64,000 nucleotides of DNA, taken from the NCBI GenBank assembly GCA_020555605.1, contig JAJCJC010000007.1, positions 27,344 to 91,343 of the forward strand, read 5' to 3'. The translations under genes and the position numbers were made by a program. Under the pieces are notes generated by a model. That model made no database searches and had not been told where the DNA came from. It saw nothing but the letters and a program-made list of their open reading frames with translations. Positions 49,897 to 59,482 of this stretch are shown piece after piece. Each line of letters starts with the position of its first letter. The first letter of the stretch is position 1. This DNA comes from a bacterium 210917-SL.2.15. GTDB taxonomy: Bacteria; Bacillota; Clostridia; Oscillospirales; Oscillospiraceae.

Positions 49897-50112
49897 TTAC
49901 TGGTCAAAATCCGGGTACAACTCCAGCTCGGCAAACTCGGCATCACTCATGGCCTGGAGCTTGCCCAGTGCGCTGTCTGTCAACTCCCGCAGCTCGGTTT
50001 CCTCTGTGGCCAGCTCGCCGCGCATCTCACGCAGGCTGTCGATCAATCCGGTGCGGCTACCGGTATTGTAAATGCACATCAGGTTCATTTCCTCAAAAGT
50101 GAAGTTTCCCAT
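49897..50112 (-). CDS. Transposon-transfer assisting protein (TTRAP family)
   Basis: A 71-residue acidic helical protein (MGNFTFEEMNLMCIYNTGSR, TGLIDSLREMRGELATEETE). It matches the TTRAP family of Clostridia conjugative elements. ATG 50112 with GGAAAGGGAGATTTG is preferred to the upstream extension, because it sits 1 bp past the stop of the preceding gene. Its role is unknown. Confidence 0.75.
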   Translation of the reverse strand: MGNFTFEEMNLMCIYNTGSRTGLIDSLREMRGELATEETELRELTDSALGKLQAMSDAEFAELELYPDFDQ

Positions 50113-50113
50113 A

Positions 50114-53100
50114 TCAAATCTCCCTTTCCGCACTCTTTTTTGGCGCTGTCTTTTTGTGTTCTGCCTTGGGCTGGCTTTTCAGCTGCTCCATGACGGACTT
50201 TTTCTTTTCCCGTTCCTCCCGATGGGCAGCGGCAGCCAGATCCATCAGGGAAATGGGCTGACCGCTGCGGGCCTGCTGTTCCAGCTCTGCCACCGTAGGC
50301 TCTTTTGCGCCATTGTTGATGATACCGTCGATCATGCCGTAATCGTCCTCCACGGCCATCTCCGCATTTTTCAGCGAATTTTCCGGCAGGAATCCGGGGA
50401 TCTGGGTAAAACCAACACTGTCACAGTAATGACAGGATACCTTACCATCCTGCTTGATCGCAACGATGTCACTGACACTCATAGAAGGACTGTGAAAATC
50501 CGTCGGTTTTTGCAGATTAAACTGCTCATATAGTTTTTCCAACTGCTCCGGTATCGTGCCAGACTCCCTCAGAGGAGCTGTGTAAATGAGGTCATAATTG
50601 CTGCGGTCTATGGAAATGTCATGGGACTTTAACCAATCCAGATTCATAAAGCGCACATTCTGCGGATCGTCACGGCTCACCTGATAGATGGCAAAGCAAT
50701 TTCTGTTCTGGGATAGAAATGCCTGTTCGCGTTCCTGCTGATGTTCCTGACGCTCCATGACCTTTTCGTGGAACTGAGGGCTTTTCTCCCATTCCTCACG
50801 GTCCACGCCAAAAAGACCGCCATGATCCATGATTTCCTGCGAGTCAAATACCATACTCTCCGTATTGTCCTCATGCAGCACATAGACAGTCAAACCAGCG
50901 GCATCCAGTTCCAGCGCCCGTTCTCTGGTGACAGGGAGCATCCCATCATAGAAGTAGCCGTATTCCTGCATATCCGGTGTGGATACCTGCTCATCAGGCA
51001 TGGGGTATTCATCCAGTGCCTGCTCCTGTGCTTCCGGCAACTGGGAAGAAGCAATCATCTGACTGGTCTCTGCCTGCATTTGCTGATAGGCCGCTTCCTG
51101 CAAGGTCTCAATCATGGACATAGGAGCGTGTCTGAGCGAAGTGCTGTCCAGATTGTTGTCATCACAAATCTGGAGAACTGCATTTTTGCGGGAAAGCTCC
51201 GGCATATCCAGCTGACCACCATCCAGCTCTTTCATGGATGCGGCATCGTAAAGGGTATAGTCCCATCCGCTGTCACAGGACTGGATATGAAGATAGGTGG
51301 CATCGTTGATCAGAAACAAAGCCTCCTGCTGGTTTGCCTCCGCATCAAGAACCGCCATTTCCGGCTCTTTTTTTGCATTGGGGTCAATTCCACGCTCTTT
51401 GCAGATTTCCTTATAGTGGCGCTCAATGTCAGAGATCAAAGTGCCGGAGGTCTTATTGATGGTCTCCAAACTGGCTCTCAGCTCTTTCAGTTCCTTGCCC
51501 TGACTCCAGCTGGCAATATAGCCGAAGCTGTTTTCTCCGGTTTCAATGCCAAAATATTTGCAGACTGCATAGGAGATGCTTTCAGCCTCTACTTCTTCCG
51601 TGTGACGGTCTTTCTTCTGTTCCTGCAAAAACTGGGCGAGAGTAGAAAAGCCGCCAACAAAATTCAGTCCTTCTTCCTCGGTCAGCATCAGGCGTCCATT
51701 TTCCGCCAGCTCCAGCGGCTCTGTCAGCAGAACGGAACCTGCATGGTTTACAACCACTTGTTCTTCTACACAGACCGGCTCTCCGGGGTCGTAGTCAGAA
51801 CCGCGCAGGTCATAGCAATAAACGCCCTCCGGCAGATTATCACGGACAATCCGCCCATTGGAGAACAGACCGGGTTTATCAAACAGCTCGATCTCCTGAT
51901 ATTGCTCGTCATTGGCAATCTGAATCTTTTTCTGATTGTGGAGCTTGCTGTGGGCAATCTCATGAACCGTGGCCGAAACCGTCTGCACCTCACTCATGCC
52001 CTGACGAATGGCGATTTTCTGATGATCGGCAGAAAAATAGCCGTCCGTATCGGCGGCCATTGCTTCAAAAGTGATCGGCACCGGCGCACTGCGGCGCAGA
52101 GCCTCCATGAATACCTCATAATTTGGCACATTGCCGGAAAGGGAGGAAGCAAGCTCCGGCAAAGGTTTCCCGTCGGTCTGGCTCACATCAAAAACCTTGA
52201 CCGGACGGAACATAGGGATCTCGATTTCTTTTTCCTCTGTGACGATCTTTCCGTCTTTATCCAGAATCGGAGCCTTGGTATCCGGGTCCAGCTTCTGCTC
52301 CTCGATTTTCTTCTTATACGGTGTGGGGGCGATGATGGTAATGCCATGCTCGCCCTTTTTTACATGACGCTCAAACTGGTCTTTCCACTTATTGTATCCG
52401 GCTACCAATGTAGCGTCCGGCTTCTGCATATAGATGAGCATGGTGTTGTTTACCGAATAGCGGTGGAAGCGGGACATGACGGACAGATAGCGCATATACT
52501 TTTCACTCTCAAACAGTTCCTTGATCCCCTGCTCGATGCCATCTGTGATTTCCCTTAGCCGTTCTCGGTTGGTGGGTTTATTCTCAGCCATGATTTTCAA
52601 TCTCCTTTCCAAGTGTGTGATTTCTGCTGTGTGTTCTGCAATCCATGCCTTTTGTTCTTCTTCACTTTCATAAAGAAAAAGGTCCAGCAGGTACTCTACA
52701 TAGGTTTTCTTCTGGATTGCTTCCACAAAGCGGGGGTGCGGTTCTTCCTCCGGTGTCCGGGGAGAATGGTCAATCCCCCATTTTTTCAGCAGATGGTAGT
52801 AATCGGACAGTACGCGATAACACCGCTGCCGATCCTCACGAAACTGCTGTGCCTCGGTTTTCTGCCGGACATATCTCCTGCGGGGAGGGGCCTGACTGTC
52901 ATAGATCAGGCCAAAGTCCTGTGCCAGTTTCTCCGCCGCTTCTTTTGAGGAGAGGTCAAAGAGCTTTGCGGTAAAGTCGATCACATCCCCATCTTCACCG
53001 CAGCCAAAGCAGTGGAACCGCTGGTCTACCTTCATGCTTGGGTTCTTATCATCGTGAAAGGGACAGCAGGCCATGCCATTTCGTTTGACCTCGATCCCAT

Positions 53101-53164
53101 AAAACGCTGCCGCATCTCTGGTGCTGACCGACTGCTTGACTGCTTCAAATACATTCTCTGTCAT
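50114..53164 (-). CDS. CHC2 zinc-finger + ArdC-like/YodL protein (1016 residues)
   Basis: Residues ~1-95 are a CHC2 primase-type zinc finger (CCPFHDDKNPSMKV, FHCFGCGEDGDVIDF). From Met192 there is an ArdC/LtrC-like N-domain (MRYLSVMSRFHRYSVNNTML, MLIYMQKPDATLVAGYNKW) with a metallopeptidase-like HEIAHSKLH. A YodL domain (NYDLIYTAPLRESG, SVSDIVAIKQDGK) and a DUF4316-like tail follow. Met192 (ATG 52591) has a strong GGAAAGGAGATTGAAAATC, so an 825-residue shorter product is likely as well. ArdC-like proteins protect single-stranded DNA on entry, and CHC2 fingers bind DNA in priming. Confidence 0.8.
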   Translation of the reverse strand: MTENVFEAVKQSVSTRDAAAFYGIEVKRNGMACCPFHDDKNPSMKVDQRFHCFGCGEDGDVIDFTAKLFDLSSKEAAEKLAQDFGLIYDSQAPPRRRYVRQKTEAQQFREDRQRCYRVLSDYYHLLKKWGIDHSPRTPEEEPHPRFVEAIQKKTYVEYLLDLFLYESEEEQKAWIAEHTAEITHLERRLKIMAENKPTNRERLREITDGIEQGIKELFESEKYMRYLSVMSRFHRYSVNNTMLIYMQKPDATLVAGYNKWKDQFERHVKKGEHGITIIAPTPYKKKIEEQKLDPDTKAPILDKDGKIVTEEKEIEIPMFRPVKVFDVSQTDGKPLPELASSLSGNVPNYEVFMEALRRSAPVPITFEAMAADTDGYFSADHQKIAIRQGMSEVQTVSATVHEIAHSKLHNQKKIQIANDEQYQEIELFDKPGLFSNGRIVRDNLPEGVYCYDLRGSDYDPGEPVCVEEQVVVNHAGSVLLTEPLELAENGRLMLTEEEGLNFVGGFSTLAQFLQEQKKDRHTEEVEAESISYAVCKYFGIETGENSFGYIASWSQGKELKELRASLETINKTSGTLISDIERHYKEICKERGIDPNAKKEPEMAVLDAEANQQEALFLINDATYLHIQSCDSGWDYTLYDAASMKELDGGQLDMPELSRKNAVLQICDDNNLDSTSLRHAPMSMIETLQEAAYQQMQAETSQMIASSQLPEAQEQALDEYPMPDEQVSTPDMQEYGYFYDGMLPVTRERALELDAAGLTVYVLHEDNTESMVFDSQEIMDHGGLFGVDREEWEKSPQFHEKVMERQEHQQEREQAFLSQNRNCFAIYQVSRDDPQNVRFMNLDWLKSHDISIDRSNYDLIYTAPLRESGTIPEQLEKLYEQFNLQKPTDFHSPSMSVSDIVAIKQDGKVSCHYCDSVGFTQIPGFLPENSLKNAEMAVEDDYGMIDGIINNGAKEPTVAELEQQARSGQPISLMDLAAAAHREEREKKKSVMEQLKSQPKAEHKKTAPKKSAEREI

Positions 53165-53170
53165 GTGCCT

Positions 53171-53449
53171 TTAACTGCCGGACTTTCGCATAGGAGGCTG
53201 GTATCCGGCGGCTTTCGCACGCTCACTGGCGGCTTTGCGGCGTTCTGCGCTATATGGCTCCCGGACTGATACACACCGCTTGGGGACGGTAAAGTTATGG
53301 GCGTCCTTTCGGATGATCTGGTCGGGGTGCTTTTTTGCCAGCAGATCCAGCTTCTCCATCAGACGGGGATCATGAGTATAGATCTCAGCCATTGGTTCTG
53401 CCTGGTTATAGAGGAGAATGGTTTCCCGTTCCACTAAAGAGAGCTTCAT
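53171..53449 (-). CDS. Conserved small ICE protein
   Basis: A 92-residue basic protein (MKLSLVERETILLYNQAEPM, LMEKLDLLAKKHPDQIIRKD, SAERRKAASERAKAAGYQPP). It is found next to topB in Tn1549-like elements. The family name is not recalled. Its ATG overlaps the topB stop (ATGA), so the two are translationally coupled. A nucleic-acid-associated role is plausible from the basic C-terminus. Confidence 0.65.
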   Translation of the reverse strand: MKLSLVERETILLYNQAEPMAEIYTHDPRLMEKLDLLAKKHPDQIIRKDAHNFTVPKRCVSVREPYSAERRKAASERAKAAGYQPPMRKSGS

Positions 53450-55545
53450 CGGCTGCCTCCTTTCCGCTGGTCAAATTCCAGCTTGAAGTTGGCGTACTGT
53501 CCATCATCCTCCAAAACCACAGCGGCATCGTAGGTCTTTCCGGTTTTCTCCGAATATAGGCCCGTCACACGGACACGGCCATCGTTAAGCAGTGCAGACA
53601 CCACAGCCTTGGTCGGCTGTTTTTTCTTGGCGGCCCACCATTTGTTGTTTTTCCAGATTGCAAATCTGCAAGAATCATTCTGACAGAAGAAACCTTTTTG
53701 CAGTTCTGCAACTTCCCCGCCGCAGCGAGGGCATTTGCCCACCACCTCACGGGGCGGAGTGAACAGGTACTCAGTTCCCTTAATGACCTGATAAGTTCCC
53801 ACCAGATCTTTCAGCATGGTGCTGATCCCGTCCAGAAACTCCTCCGGGGCAAGCTGCCCGTGCTCGATTTCCCCCAGGCGGTACTCCCACTCGGCAGTCA
53901 AAAGCGGAGATTGCAGCTGTTCCGGCAGAACGGTAATCAGGGAAACTGCATCGTGGGAAGGGAGAAGCTGCACCGTTTTCCTGCTCTTTTTTCGTTCCAG
54001 AAAACCGGCAGATACCAGCTTTTCCAAAATACCGGCACGGGTGGCCGGTGTCCCCAGACCTTTTCGCTCGGCATCCTCCGGCATATCCTCTTTTCCGGCA
54101 GTCTCCATCGCGGACAATAGGGTGTCCTCCGTAAAGTGCAGGGGCGGACTGCTTTTGCCTTCTTTGACGATTGCAGCAACAACCGAAAGGGTCTGTCCTT
54201 CGGTCAGCTCCGGCAGGGCTTTCTCTGCGCCCTCTTTTTTCGGCTCCGCATCCTTCATTTTGGCACGGTAGGCGTCCTCCAGTGCTTTCCATCCGGGGTG
54301 CTTCACCGTTTTTCCTTTGGCGGTAAACTCCCTACCGGCACACGCTGCAATCACAACGGTTTCCGAATAGATATGGGGCTGGGCCACGGCACACAGCAGA
54401 CGCAGGGCCACCAGCTCCAACACCGCTTTTTCTCCCGCAGGAAGGGCAGAAAGGTCTGCATCCTTGAGATTTCTGGTAGGGATTACTGCGTGGTGGTCGG
54501 TTACTTTCTTATCGTTGATGACCGTCTGCGGATCACAGGTAATGGCGATTCCTTTGCGAAACGGCATAGCATTGGCAACCAGATTCACCAGCACCGGCAG
54601 GCTGTCTGCCATATCACCGGTCAGATAGCGGCTGTCAGTACGGGGATAGGTGCAGAGCTTCTTTTCATACAGGCTTTGCAGATAGTCCAGGGTCTGCTGG
54701 GCCGTAAATCCAAGCAGGCGGTTGGCATCTCTTTGCAGGGTAGTTAGGTCATAGAGAGCAGGCGGCTTTTCGGACTTTTCCTTGCGCTCCACCTTTTTGA
54801 TTGTGACAGCTGCACCCTGGCAGGCTTCTTTCAGCTGCTCTGCGCTTGCTCGGTCACTTATGCGCTCCCCGGATATGGTAAGACCGGGCAGCTCCAGCAC
54901 CACGGTATAAAAAGGAACCGGCTTAAAGGTGTCGATCTCAGCTTCTCGCTGGACAATGAGTGCCAGCGTTGGGGACATCACGCGCCCGATGTTGAGGGTG
55001 CGGTGATACAGCACGGAAAAAAGCCTTGTGGCATTGATCCCCACCAGCCAGTCGGCCTTGGCACGGCAGAGAGCAGCATCCCGAAGTCCATCATAATCTA
55101 CACCTGGGCGCAGGTTTGCAAAGCCCTCCCTTATGGCGGAGTCCTCCATCGAAGAAATCCAGAGCCTTTTCATCGGCTTTTGGCAGCCTGCCAGCTCATA
55201 GACGCTGCGGAAGATCAGCTCGCCCTCGCGTCCGGCATCGCAGGCATTTACCACCTCCGAAACATCCGGGGCGTTCATCAGCTTTTTGAGAATATCAAAC
55301 TGCTTTTTCTTGTCCTTTCCCACCACCATCTGCCAATGCTCCGGCAGGATAGGCAGGTCATCATATCGCCACTTGGCATACTTGGGGTCATAGCTGTCTG
55401 CATCCGCAAGACCGGCCAGATGGCCTACGCACCAGCTGACACGCCAACCGTTACCCTCCAAATACCCGTCCTTACGAGCAGTTGCACCGATTACCGCAGC
55501 CAGACTTTGTGCAACCGATGGTTTTTCAGCAATCACCAGCTTCAT
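53446..55545 (-). CDS. topB: DNA topoisomerase III
   Basis: A 699-residue type IA topoisomerase. It has an N-terminal TOPRIM (MKLVIAEKPSVAQSLAAVIG, NACDAGREGELIFR), the catalytic Tyr region KLCTYPRTDSRYLTG near residue 300, and a C-terminal zinc-ribbon (CPRCGGEVAELQKGFFC). Topoisomerase III is a regular part of ICE transfer modules and unlinks single-stranded intermediates. ATG 55545 is chosen for the GGGAGGTTGAAGATT before it and the MKLVIAEKP start. It overlaps the upstream gene by 20 nt. Confidence 0.93.
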   Translation of the reverse strand: MKLVIAEKPSVAQSLAAVIGATARKDGYLEGNGWRVSWCVGHLAGLADADSYDPKYAKWRYDDLPILPEHWQMVVGKDKKKQFDILKKLMNAPDVSEVVNACDAGREGELIFRSVYELAGCQKPMKRLWISSMEDSAIREGFANLRPGVDYDGLRDAALCRAKADWLVGINATRLFSVLYHRTLNIGRVMSPTLALIVQREAEIDTFKPVPFYTVVLELPGLTISGERISDRASAEQLKEACQGAAVTIKKVERKEKSEKPPALYDLTTLQRDANRLLGFTAQQTLDYLQSLYEKKLCTYPRTDSRYLTGDMADSLPVLVNLVANAMPFRKGIAITCDPQTVINDKKVTDHHAVIPTRNLKDADLSALPAGEKAVLELVALRLLCAVAQPHIYSETVVIAACAGREFTAKGKTVKHPGWKALEDAYRAKMKDAEPKKEGAEKALPELTEGQTLSVVAAIVKEGKSSPPLHFTEDTLLSAMETAGKEDMPEDAERKGLGTPATRAGILEKLVSAGFLERKKSRKTVQLLPSHDAVSLITVLPEQLQSPLLTAEWEYRLGEIEHGQLAPEEFLDGISTMLKDLVGTYQVIKGTEYLFTPPREVVGKCPRCGGEVAELQKGFFCQNDSCRFAIWKNNKWWAAKKKQPTKAVVSALLNDGRVRVTGLYSEKTGKTYDAAVVLEDDGQYANFKLEFDQRKGGSR

Positions 55546-56233
55546 AATCTTCAACCTCCCATTCATTCTGCCAATTATCAGACAGTTTTTTTGCAATGCT
55601 GTGTTCTGAGGCAAGTGTAATGTCATAGCCAAAGCGATAATCATATCGGTACAACCTGCCAATCAAATCATTGATTATGATATTGCAGGCCATAATCACA
55701 CGCTCTTTATCCACCTGCATCAGTTGATAGCGTTGATAATTGTTGTAATATTCTCGATGTCTGTGGGTTCTGCTGACCGTATCTTCCATCAGACAATCTA
55801 TGGCATCTTTTTCACCATCTTCTTTGCTGCCCTGTGTATAAGACAACAGTTCCTTAACCATGGGAAAACTTTGTTCATCTACCGTTGCTTCTTCGCTCAA
55901 AAAACCGATATAAGCTTTTAGTAACAGGCTAACTGCTGTTTTTTCAGCTTCAGATAAAGCGTTCATGGTCTCCGCTGCATCAGGCAACAGTTCCTTTTCC
56001 ACAAATTCATCTATCTCACCAGAATAAAGCATTCGGATTGAGTCCACACATAAAGAGCGTTTTTGGGGTGCGGTCTCAATTTCAAAATCATAAAGATCCA
56101 AGTCATCGTTCTTCTTTGACTTTTTTTGAACTTTGCTTATAGCAGTGAAAAGAATGTCTCCTCCAAAGTAAATTCCGAAGGCGACCAGATCAAAAATAAT
56201 CAGAAAGTGTAATAACCAGTTCCAGGTGTTCAT
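55526..56233 (-). CDS. Hypothetical protein with N-terminal membrane helix
   Basis: A 235-residue protein. Residues 5-30 (WLLHFLIIFDLVAFGIYFGG) form one TM helix. The rest is cytosolic and acidic (LDLYDFEIETAPQKRSLCVD, RIMLYSGEIDEF-like, YNNYQRYQLMQVDKERVIMA). No family recognised. GAAAGGAGGACCTCACA precedes ATG 56233. It may be a cargo gene inserted between DUF4366 and topB, since it is more AT-rich than both. Confidence 0.6.
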   Translation of the reverse strand: MNTWNWLLHFLIIFDLVAFGIYFGGDILFTAISKVQKKSKKNDDLDLYDFEIETAPQKRSLCVDSIRMLYSGEIDEFVEKELLPDAAETMNALSEAEKTAVSLLLKAYIGFLSEEATVDEQSFPMVKELLSYTQGSKEDGEKDAIDCLMEDTVSRTHRHREYYNNYQRYQLMQVDKERVIMACNIIINDLIGRLYRYDYRFGYDITLASEHSIAKKLSDNWQNEWEVEDYEAGDC

Positions 56234-56380
56234 TGTGAGGTCCTCCTTTCTTTGACCATGTGCTGATTTTGGGTGTGGATTTACAGTAAGAGAGTGAGTA
56301 GAGCAGCAGAGGACAGGAATTTCTCCCTGTCCTCTGTCCCTTATCCCGCAATGATTTGAAATACGCTACGCTCAAATGGT
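56234..56380. other. Gap with hairpin between DUF4366 and the membrane protein gene
   Basis: About 150 bp. AGAGGACAGG and CCTGTCCTCT near 56308-56336 form a strong 10-bp stem without a clear U-tract. No ORF with a ribosome site is seen. Confidence 0.45.
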
Positions 56381-57133
56381 TCAATCTGCTCTATCGCGTT
56401 CCTCATTAGGGTCAGAACCCTCAAAACCATCCTCAAGGACTTCCTCATCTTCGGTTTCCCATTCCTCGGAATCTTCCTCACCATAATCATAATCGTCCAG
56501 ACTGTCATTGCCCTTGGTCTTAGGCTTATTCTTAACGAGCTTCAAGTAGGCAAATACGCCACCGCCGCCCAGCAGAGCCAGCAGAAGGATCAGCGCAGCC
56601 GGGTTCAGTCCGGCAGGCTTCTCTTTTTCCGGCTCCGATGTTTCTGCCGGAGGTTCCGGTGCTTTTCCCGTACATTTACTCTTATCAGTTACACAGACCG
56701 GACAGGCCGTATTGACTGCCCCTGCTTCACATTTCTTCGTGCAACTGCACACCGCAGGCGGCTCCTCTTTGGGTTTTCCATCCTCCATCAGCGCCATCAG
56801 GTCCGCTTCATCCACCTGGTTCAGAAAGTGAACAGCAGTCTTTTTATCCTCATTGGCCCTGTCGATCAGGATATAAAAATAGTTGCCTGCCTTGGTGGTA
56901 ACGGTAATGAGCTGCTTGTTGCCACCAAAATCATCCACCAGAGCGGCGTTGCCATCCGGGGTCAGCGGAGGTGCTTTTTCCGTTTCTTCCACCACCACAT
57001 TGCTGTCATTGGTGGTATCCTCTGCCGGGGGCGGCGCTGCGCCCTGGGCAAAAGCGGGAACAGTAAAGCCCGATGCCAGCACCAGCGTCAGGCAAAGGGC
57101 GGAAAGTGTTCGGAGCAATCGTTTATTCCTCAT
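56381..57133 (-). CDS. DUF4366 secreted/membrane conjugation protein
   Basis: A 250-residue protein. Signal peptide 1-30 ([20 protein letters not shown]...AFA|QG), a DUF4366 core ([40 protein letters not shown]), a Cys-rich stretch ([10 protein letters not shown]...CPVC), then a C-terminal TM helix ([20 protein letters not shown]) and an acidic cytosolic tail. It is a standard ICE surface protein of unknown role, probably part of the mating channel. ATG 57133 follows GAGGAAAACAGCT. It overlaps DUF4315 by 11 nt. Confidence 0.85.
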   Translation of the reverse strand: MRNKRLLRTLSALCLTLVLASGFTVPAFAQGAAPPPAEDTTNDSNVVVEETEKAPPLTPDGNAALVDDFGGNKQLITVTTKAGNYFYILIDRANEDKKTAVHFLNQVDEADLMALMEDGKPKEEPPAVCSCTKKCEAGAVNTACPVCVTDKSKCTGKAPEPPAETSEPEKEKPAGLNPAALILLLALLGGGGVFAYLKLVKNKPKTKGNDSLDDYDYGEEDSEEWETEDEEVLEDGFEGSDPNEERDRAD

Positions 57134-57374
57134 AGCTGTTTTCCTCCTGTTCGTTGTTGTCATCAGCAAAACTGCCGGGAACTGTGCCTCCGGACAGCAT
57201 GGCGCTCAGCTGAGCCGGGGTCATACGCAGTGCGCGCACCATCTGGACGATCTCCAGATTTTCTGCCTCGGTTTTCTGTACCTCCAGCGCCTTGAGCTTT
57301 TCCTGATACTCTGCGATCTTCTCGCGGACCTTAGCAATCTCCTGGTCAATGCGTTCAATTTTGTTCTTTGCCAT
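57123..57374 (-). CDS. DUF4315 protein
   Basis: An 83-residue coiled-coil protein ([40 protein letters not shown]) ending in a [15 protein letters not shown] helix, the DUF4315 pattern. It always neighbours DUF4366 and the CHAP hydrolase in Tn1549-type elements. GAAGGAGTGATAGACG precedes the ATG. Confidence 0.88.
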   Translation of the reverse strand: MAKNKIERIDQEIAKVREKIAEYQEKLKALEVQKTEAENLEIVQMVRALRMTPAQLSAMLSGGTVPGSFADDNNEQEENSYEE

Positions 57375-57403
57375 CGTCTATCACTCCTTCTAAAAAATCT
57401 CTG

Positions 57404-59122
57404 TTACCAGTTCATCAGGCCGTAGCCCTTGATACTCTGATAATTCAGGTCATAACTTTTGATCTTGCAGGCATCGCCGGAATTTCCCTCCACGGTATAA
57501 ACACGGCTGCCATCGGTGCCGACAACAATTCCCACATGGTCTGCGGAACCATCCAGATCCCAATCGAAGAAAATGGCATCACCGGGGGCGATGTTTTCAT
57601 ATCCTCGTGCGCCCCACTGTCCATGAGACTGGAACCACGGAACACCCTGAGACTGACAACCAGCAAAGCGTGGTTCCGTTCGACCGGATTGACCATAGCA
57701 CCATGATACAAAGCAGGCACACCATTCCACACGGGAGTCAAAGCCGTACCAGCTCCAATAAGGTTGTCCTCCCACATTGCCCACCTGACTTTTCGCCAGT
57801 TCCACCAGCTGCGGATTGCCGGGGCGGGTGCCATTGATAAATTCAACACCAGTCAAATCTTCAGAAACACCTGTATCGGGAGAACCGCCACCAAATAACA
57901 GCGGCTTATTGCCCATAGTCTGTCGGTAGACCTGGTACATCTCCATCTGCTCCGGAGTCAGTAGTTCTGGCGCAAGAGAGGCAATGGAACGGCTTGTTAA
58001 AGTTACATGGAGAATACGATATTCATATTCATGCTCATCACCATCTTCGTCAGTGTAAGTGCGAATCTGAATTTCTTCTCTCAGCGTAAGCTGATACTGT
58101 GCATCAAACACACGATCCAGCTCTGCCTGTGCGCTGTGGCGTGTATAGCCTTGCAAGACAGCAGAGAGAACTGCCGCCAGCTCATGGGGGTCATGGCCAA
58201 TCATATCCAGGTTATAGCGATACTCGTCATACCCTGGGTGGCTGCTTTCGATGTTGTCGATTTTCTCCTGCAACCGAGCTTCTCTGTCTGCATAATCTGC
58301 CTCCACCGCCAGCATTTCCGGGTCATCCGATGGATAGGTAGTGCCGGAAATTACAGAACCAATACTCTGTGCCATCATAGAGCAGGAGGACATGGTATTC
58401 ATCAGCATACAGGCGATGAGGAAAAAAACCCCTGCCGTCAGGAAGCCCTTCTTGTGGCGCATGACGAATGCCCCTGCCTGCTGTGCCTTTTCTTTTACCG
58501 TCCTTGCGGCTTTTCCGGTTTTGGACGCAGCCTGGGCGGTATTTCCGGCAGTCTGACCGGTGCGCTTGGCGACGGCATACTGCTTTTTGATACTCTGTTT
58601 TTGCTGCCAGCGGGAGAGAGGGTTGCTGGTAAACTGAGGATTTTCCCGTAGGGACTTCTGGTACAGGGCATTTACATTTGCCTTTTCCAGCTTCTGCTCG
58701 GCCTGGGCTGCTTTGCGGTACGGCTTCAGCTTGTGGCTGCGATAGCCCTCCCGCACCAGATAAGCGCTGGTCTCCACCGCCTCCTCGGACTTGTGGGCGC
58801 TTTCCACGCCCACATTGTCCTGTTCTGTTTCCCGGATCTCTTTGTGAAACTTGCCCGCGACCAGATGGACGGGAGCTTCCTTAACCCCTTGAGAAAGTTT
58901 GGAAGGTGGTTTTTTCTTGTCCTCAAAGGTCAGCTTCGAGGTCTTTTTCCCGGTGTCCGGGTCAATGACCGTCTGTCTGACTTTTTTCTTTGGAATATTG
59001 GCCTGCGCCTTATCTGCTCTGGCCGTAGCTTTCTCCGTTTTGCGGATCGGCTTTTCCAGTGCAGGGTCAGCCCGTTCCTCATCAGTAAAGCGCAGGCGCG
59101 GCTCTTTATTCAAACCAATCAC
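57404..59122 (-). CDS. CHAP-domain cell-wall hydrolase of the transfer system (CD1108 type)
   Basis: A 572-residue protein. Residues 1-210 are charged, cytosolic and possibly coiled. A TM helix (FLTAGVFFLIACMLMNTMSS) follows near 225. The external part has a stalk with helices, then a C-terminal CHAP amidase/peptidase domain: VEWCACFVSWCYGQSG with the catalytic Cys and DHVGIVVGTDGSRVYTVEGN with the His. It opens the peptidoglycan for the mating channel, like VirB1/Orf14-type proteins. Its start overlaps the upstream gene by 17 nt. Confidence 0.88.
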   Translation of the reverse strand: MIGLNKEPRLRFTDEERADPALEKPIRKTEKATARADKAQANIPKKKVRQTVIDPDTGKKTSKLTFEDKKKPPSKLSQGVKEAPVHLVAGKFHKEIRETEQDNVGVESAHKSEEAVETSAYLVREGYRSHKLKPYRKAAQAEQKLEKANVNALYQKSLRENPQFTSNPLSRWQQKQSIKKQYAVAKRTGQTAGNTAQAASKTGKAARTVKEKAQQAGAFVMRHKKGFLTAGVFFLIACMLMNTMSSCSMMAQSIGSVISGTTYPSDDPEMLAVEADYADREARLQEKIDNIESSHPGYDEYRYNLDMIGHDPHELAAVLSAVLQGYTRHSAQAELDRVFDAQYQLTLREEIQIRTYTDEDGDEHEYEYRILHVTLTSRSIASLAPELLTPEQMEMYQVYRQTMGNKPLLFGGGSPDTGVSEDLTGVEFINGTRPGNPQLVELAKSQVGNVGGQPYWSWYGFDSRVEWCACFVSWCYGQSGRTEPRFAGCQSQGVPWFQSHGQWGARGYENIAPGDAIFFDWDLDGSADHVGIVVGTDGSRVYTVEGNSGDACKIKSYDLNYQSIKGYGLMNW

Positions 59123-59480
59123 CCATTAGGATAGCATCCATCATGTGGTGCAGCTCCACATAGAGGGCCAAACCTTCCGGATCATATAGCGGATGCACGG
59201 TGAGATACGCATGGACTTGCGCCAGAATCTCAGAGAGCATTGTGATAGGTCTGCACCCTACAATGGTTGCTGCACCAGGGGCACACATCATATTCGCCCA
59301 AATCGAAAAGAGACGGGCAAGACCAATTTCGCCATCCTCATTCAAGGTTTTGAGTTCTTTGTCAGCGGTACGACACTCAACAACAGCGGAGGCCATTACC
59401 GGAAGCAACATGAATTCGTGAGCCTCCAATGCCTCACGGAAAAAAATCATGGTATCAAGTTCGCAAATATTCTGTTTCAT
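59106..59480 (-). CDS. Hypothetical protein between CHAP hydrolase and VirB4
   Basis: A 124-residue helical protein (FFREALEAHEFMLLPVMASA, EIGLARLFSIWANMMCAPGA, LHHMMDAILMGDWFE). No signal peptide. No family recognised. It is 2 bp after virB4 and overlaps the CHAP gene, so it is coupled to both. It may be a later insertion, as most relatives have CHAP next to virB4. Confidence 0.6.
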   Translation of the reverse strand: MKQNICELDTMIFFREALEAHEFMLLPVMASAVVECRTADKELKTLNEDGEIGLARLFSIWANMMCAPGAATIVGCRPITMLSEILAQVHAYLTVHPLYDPEGLALYVELHHMMDAILMGDWFE

Positions 59481-59482
59481 AG

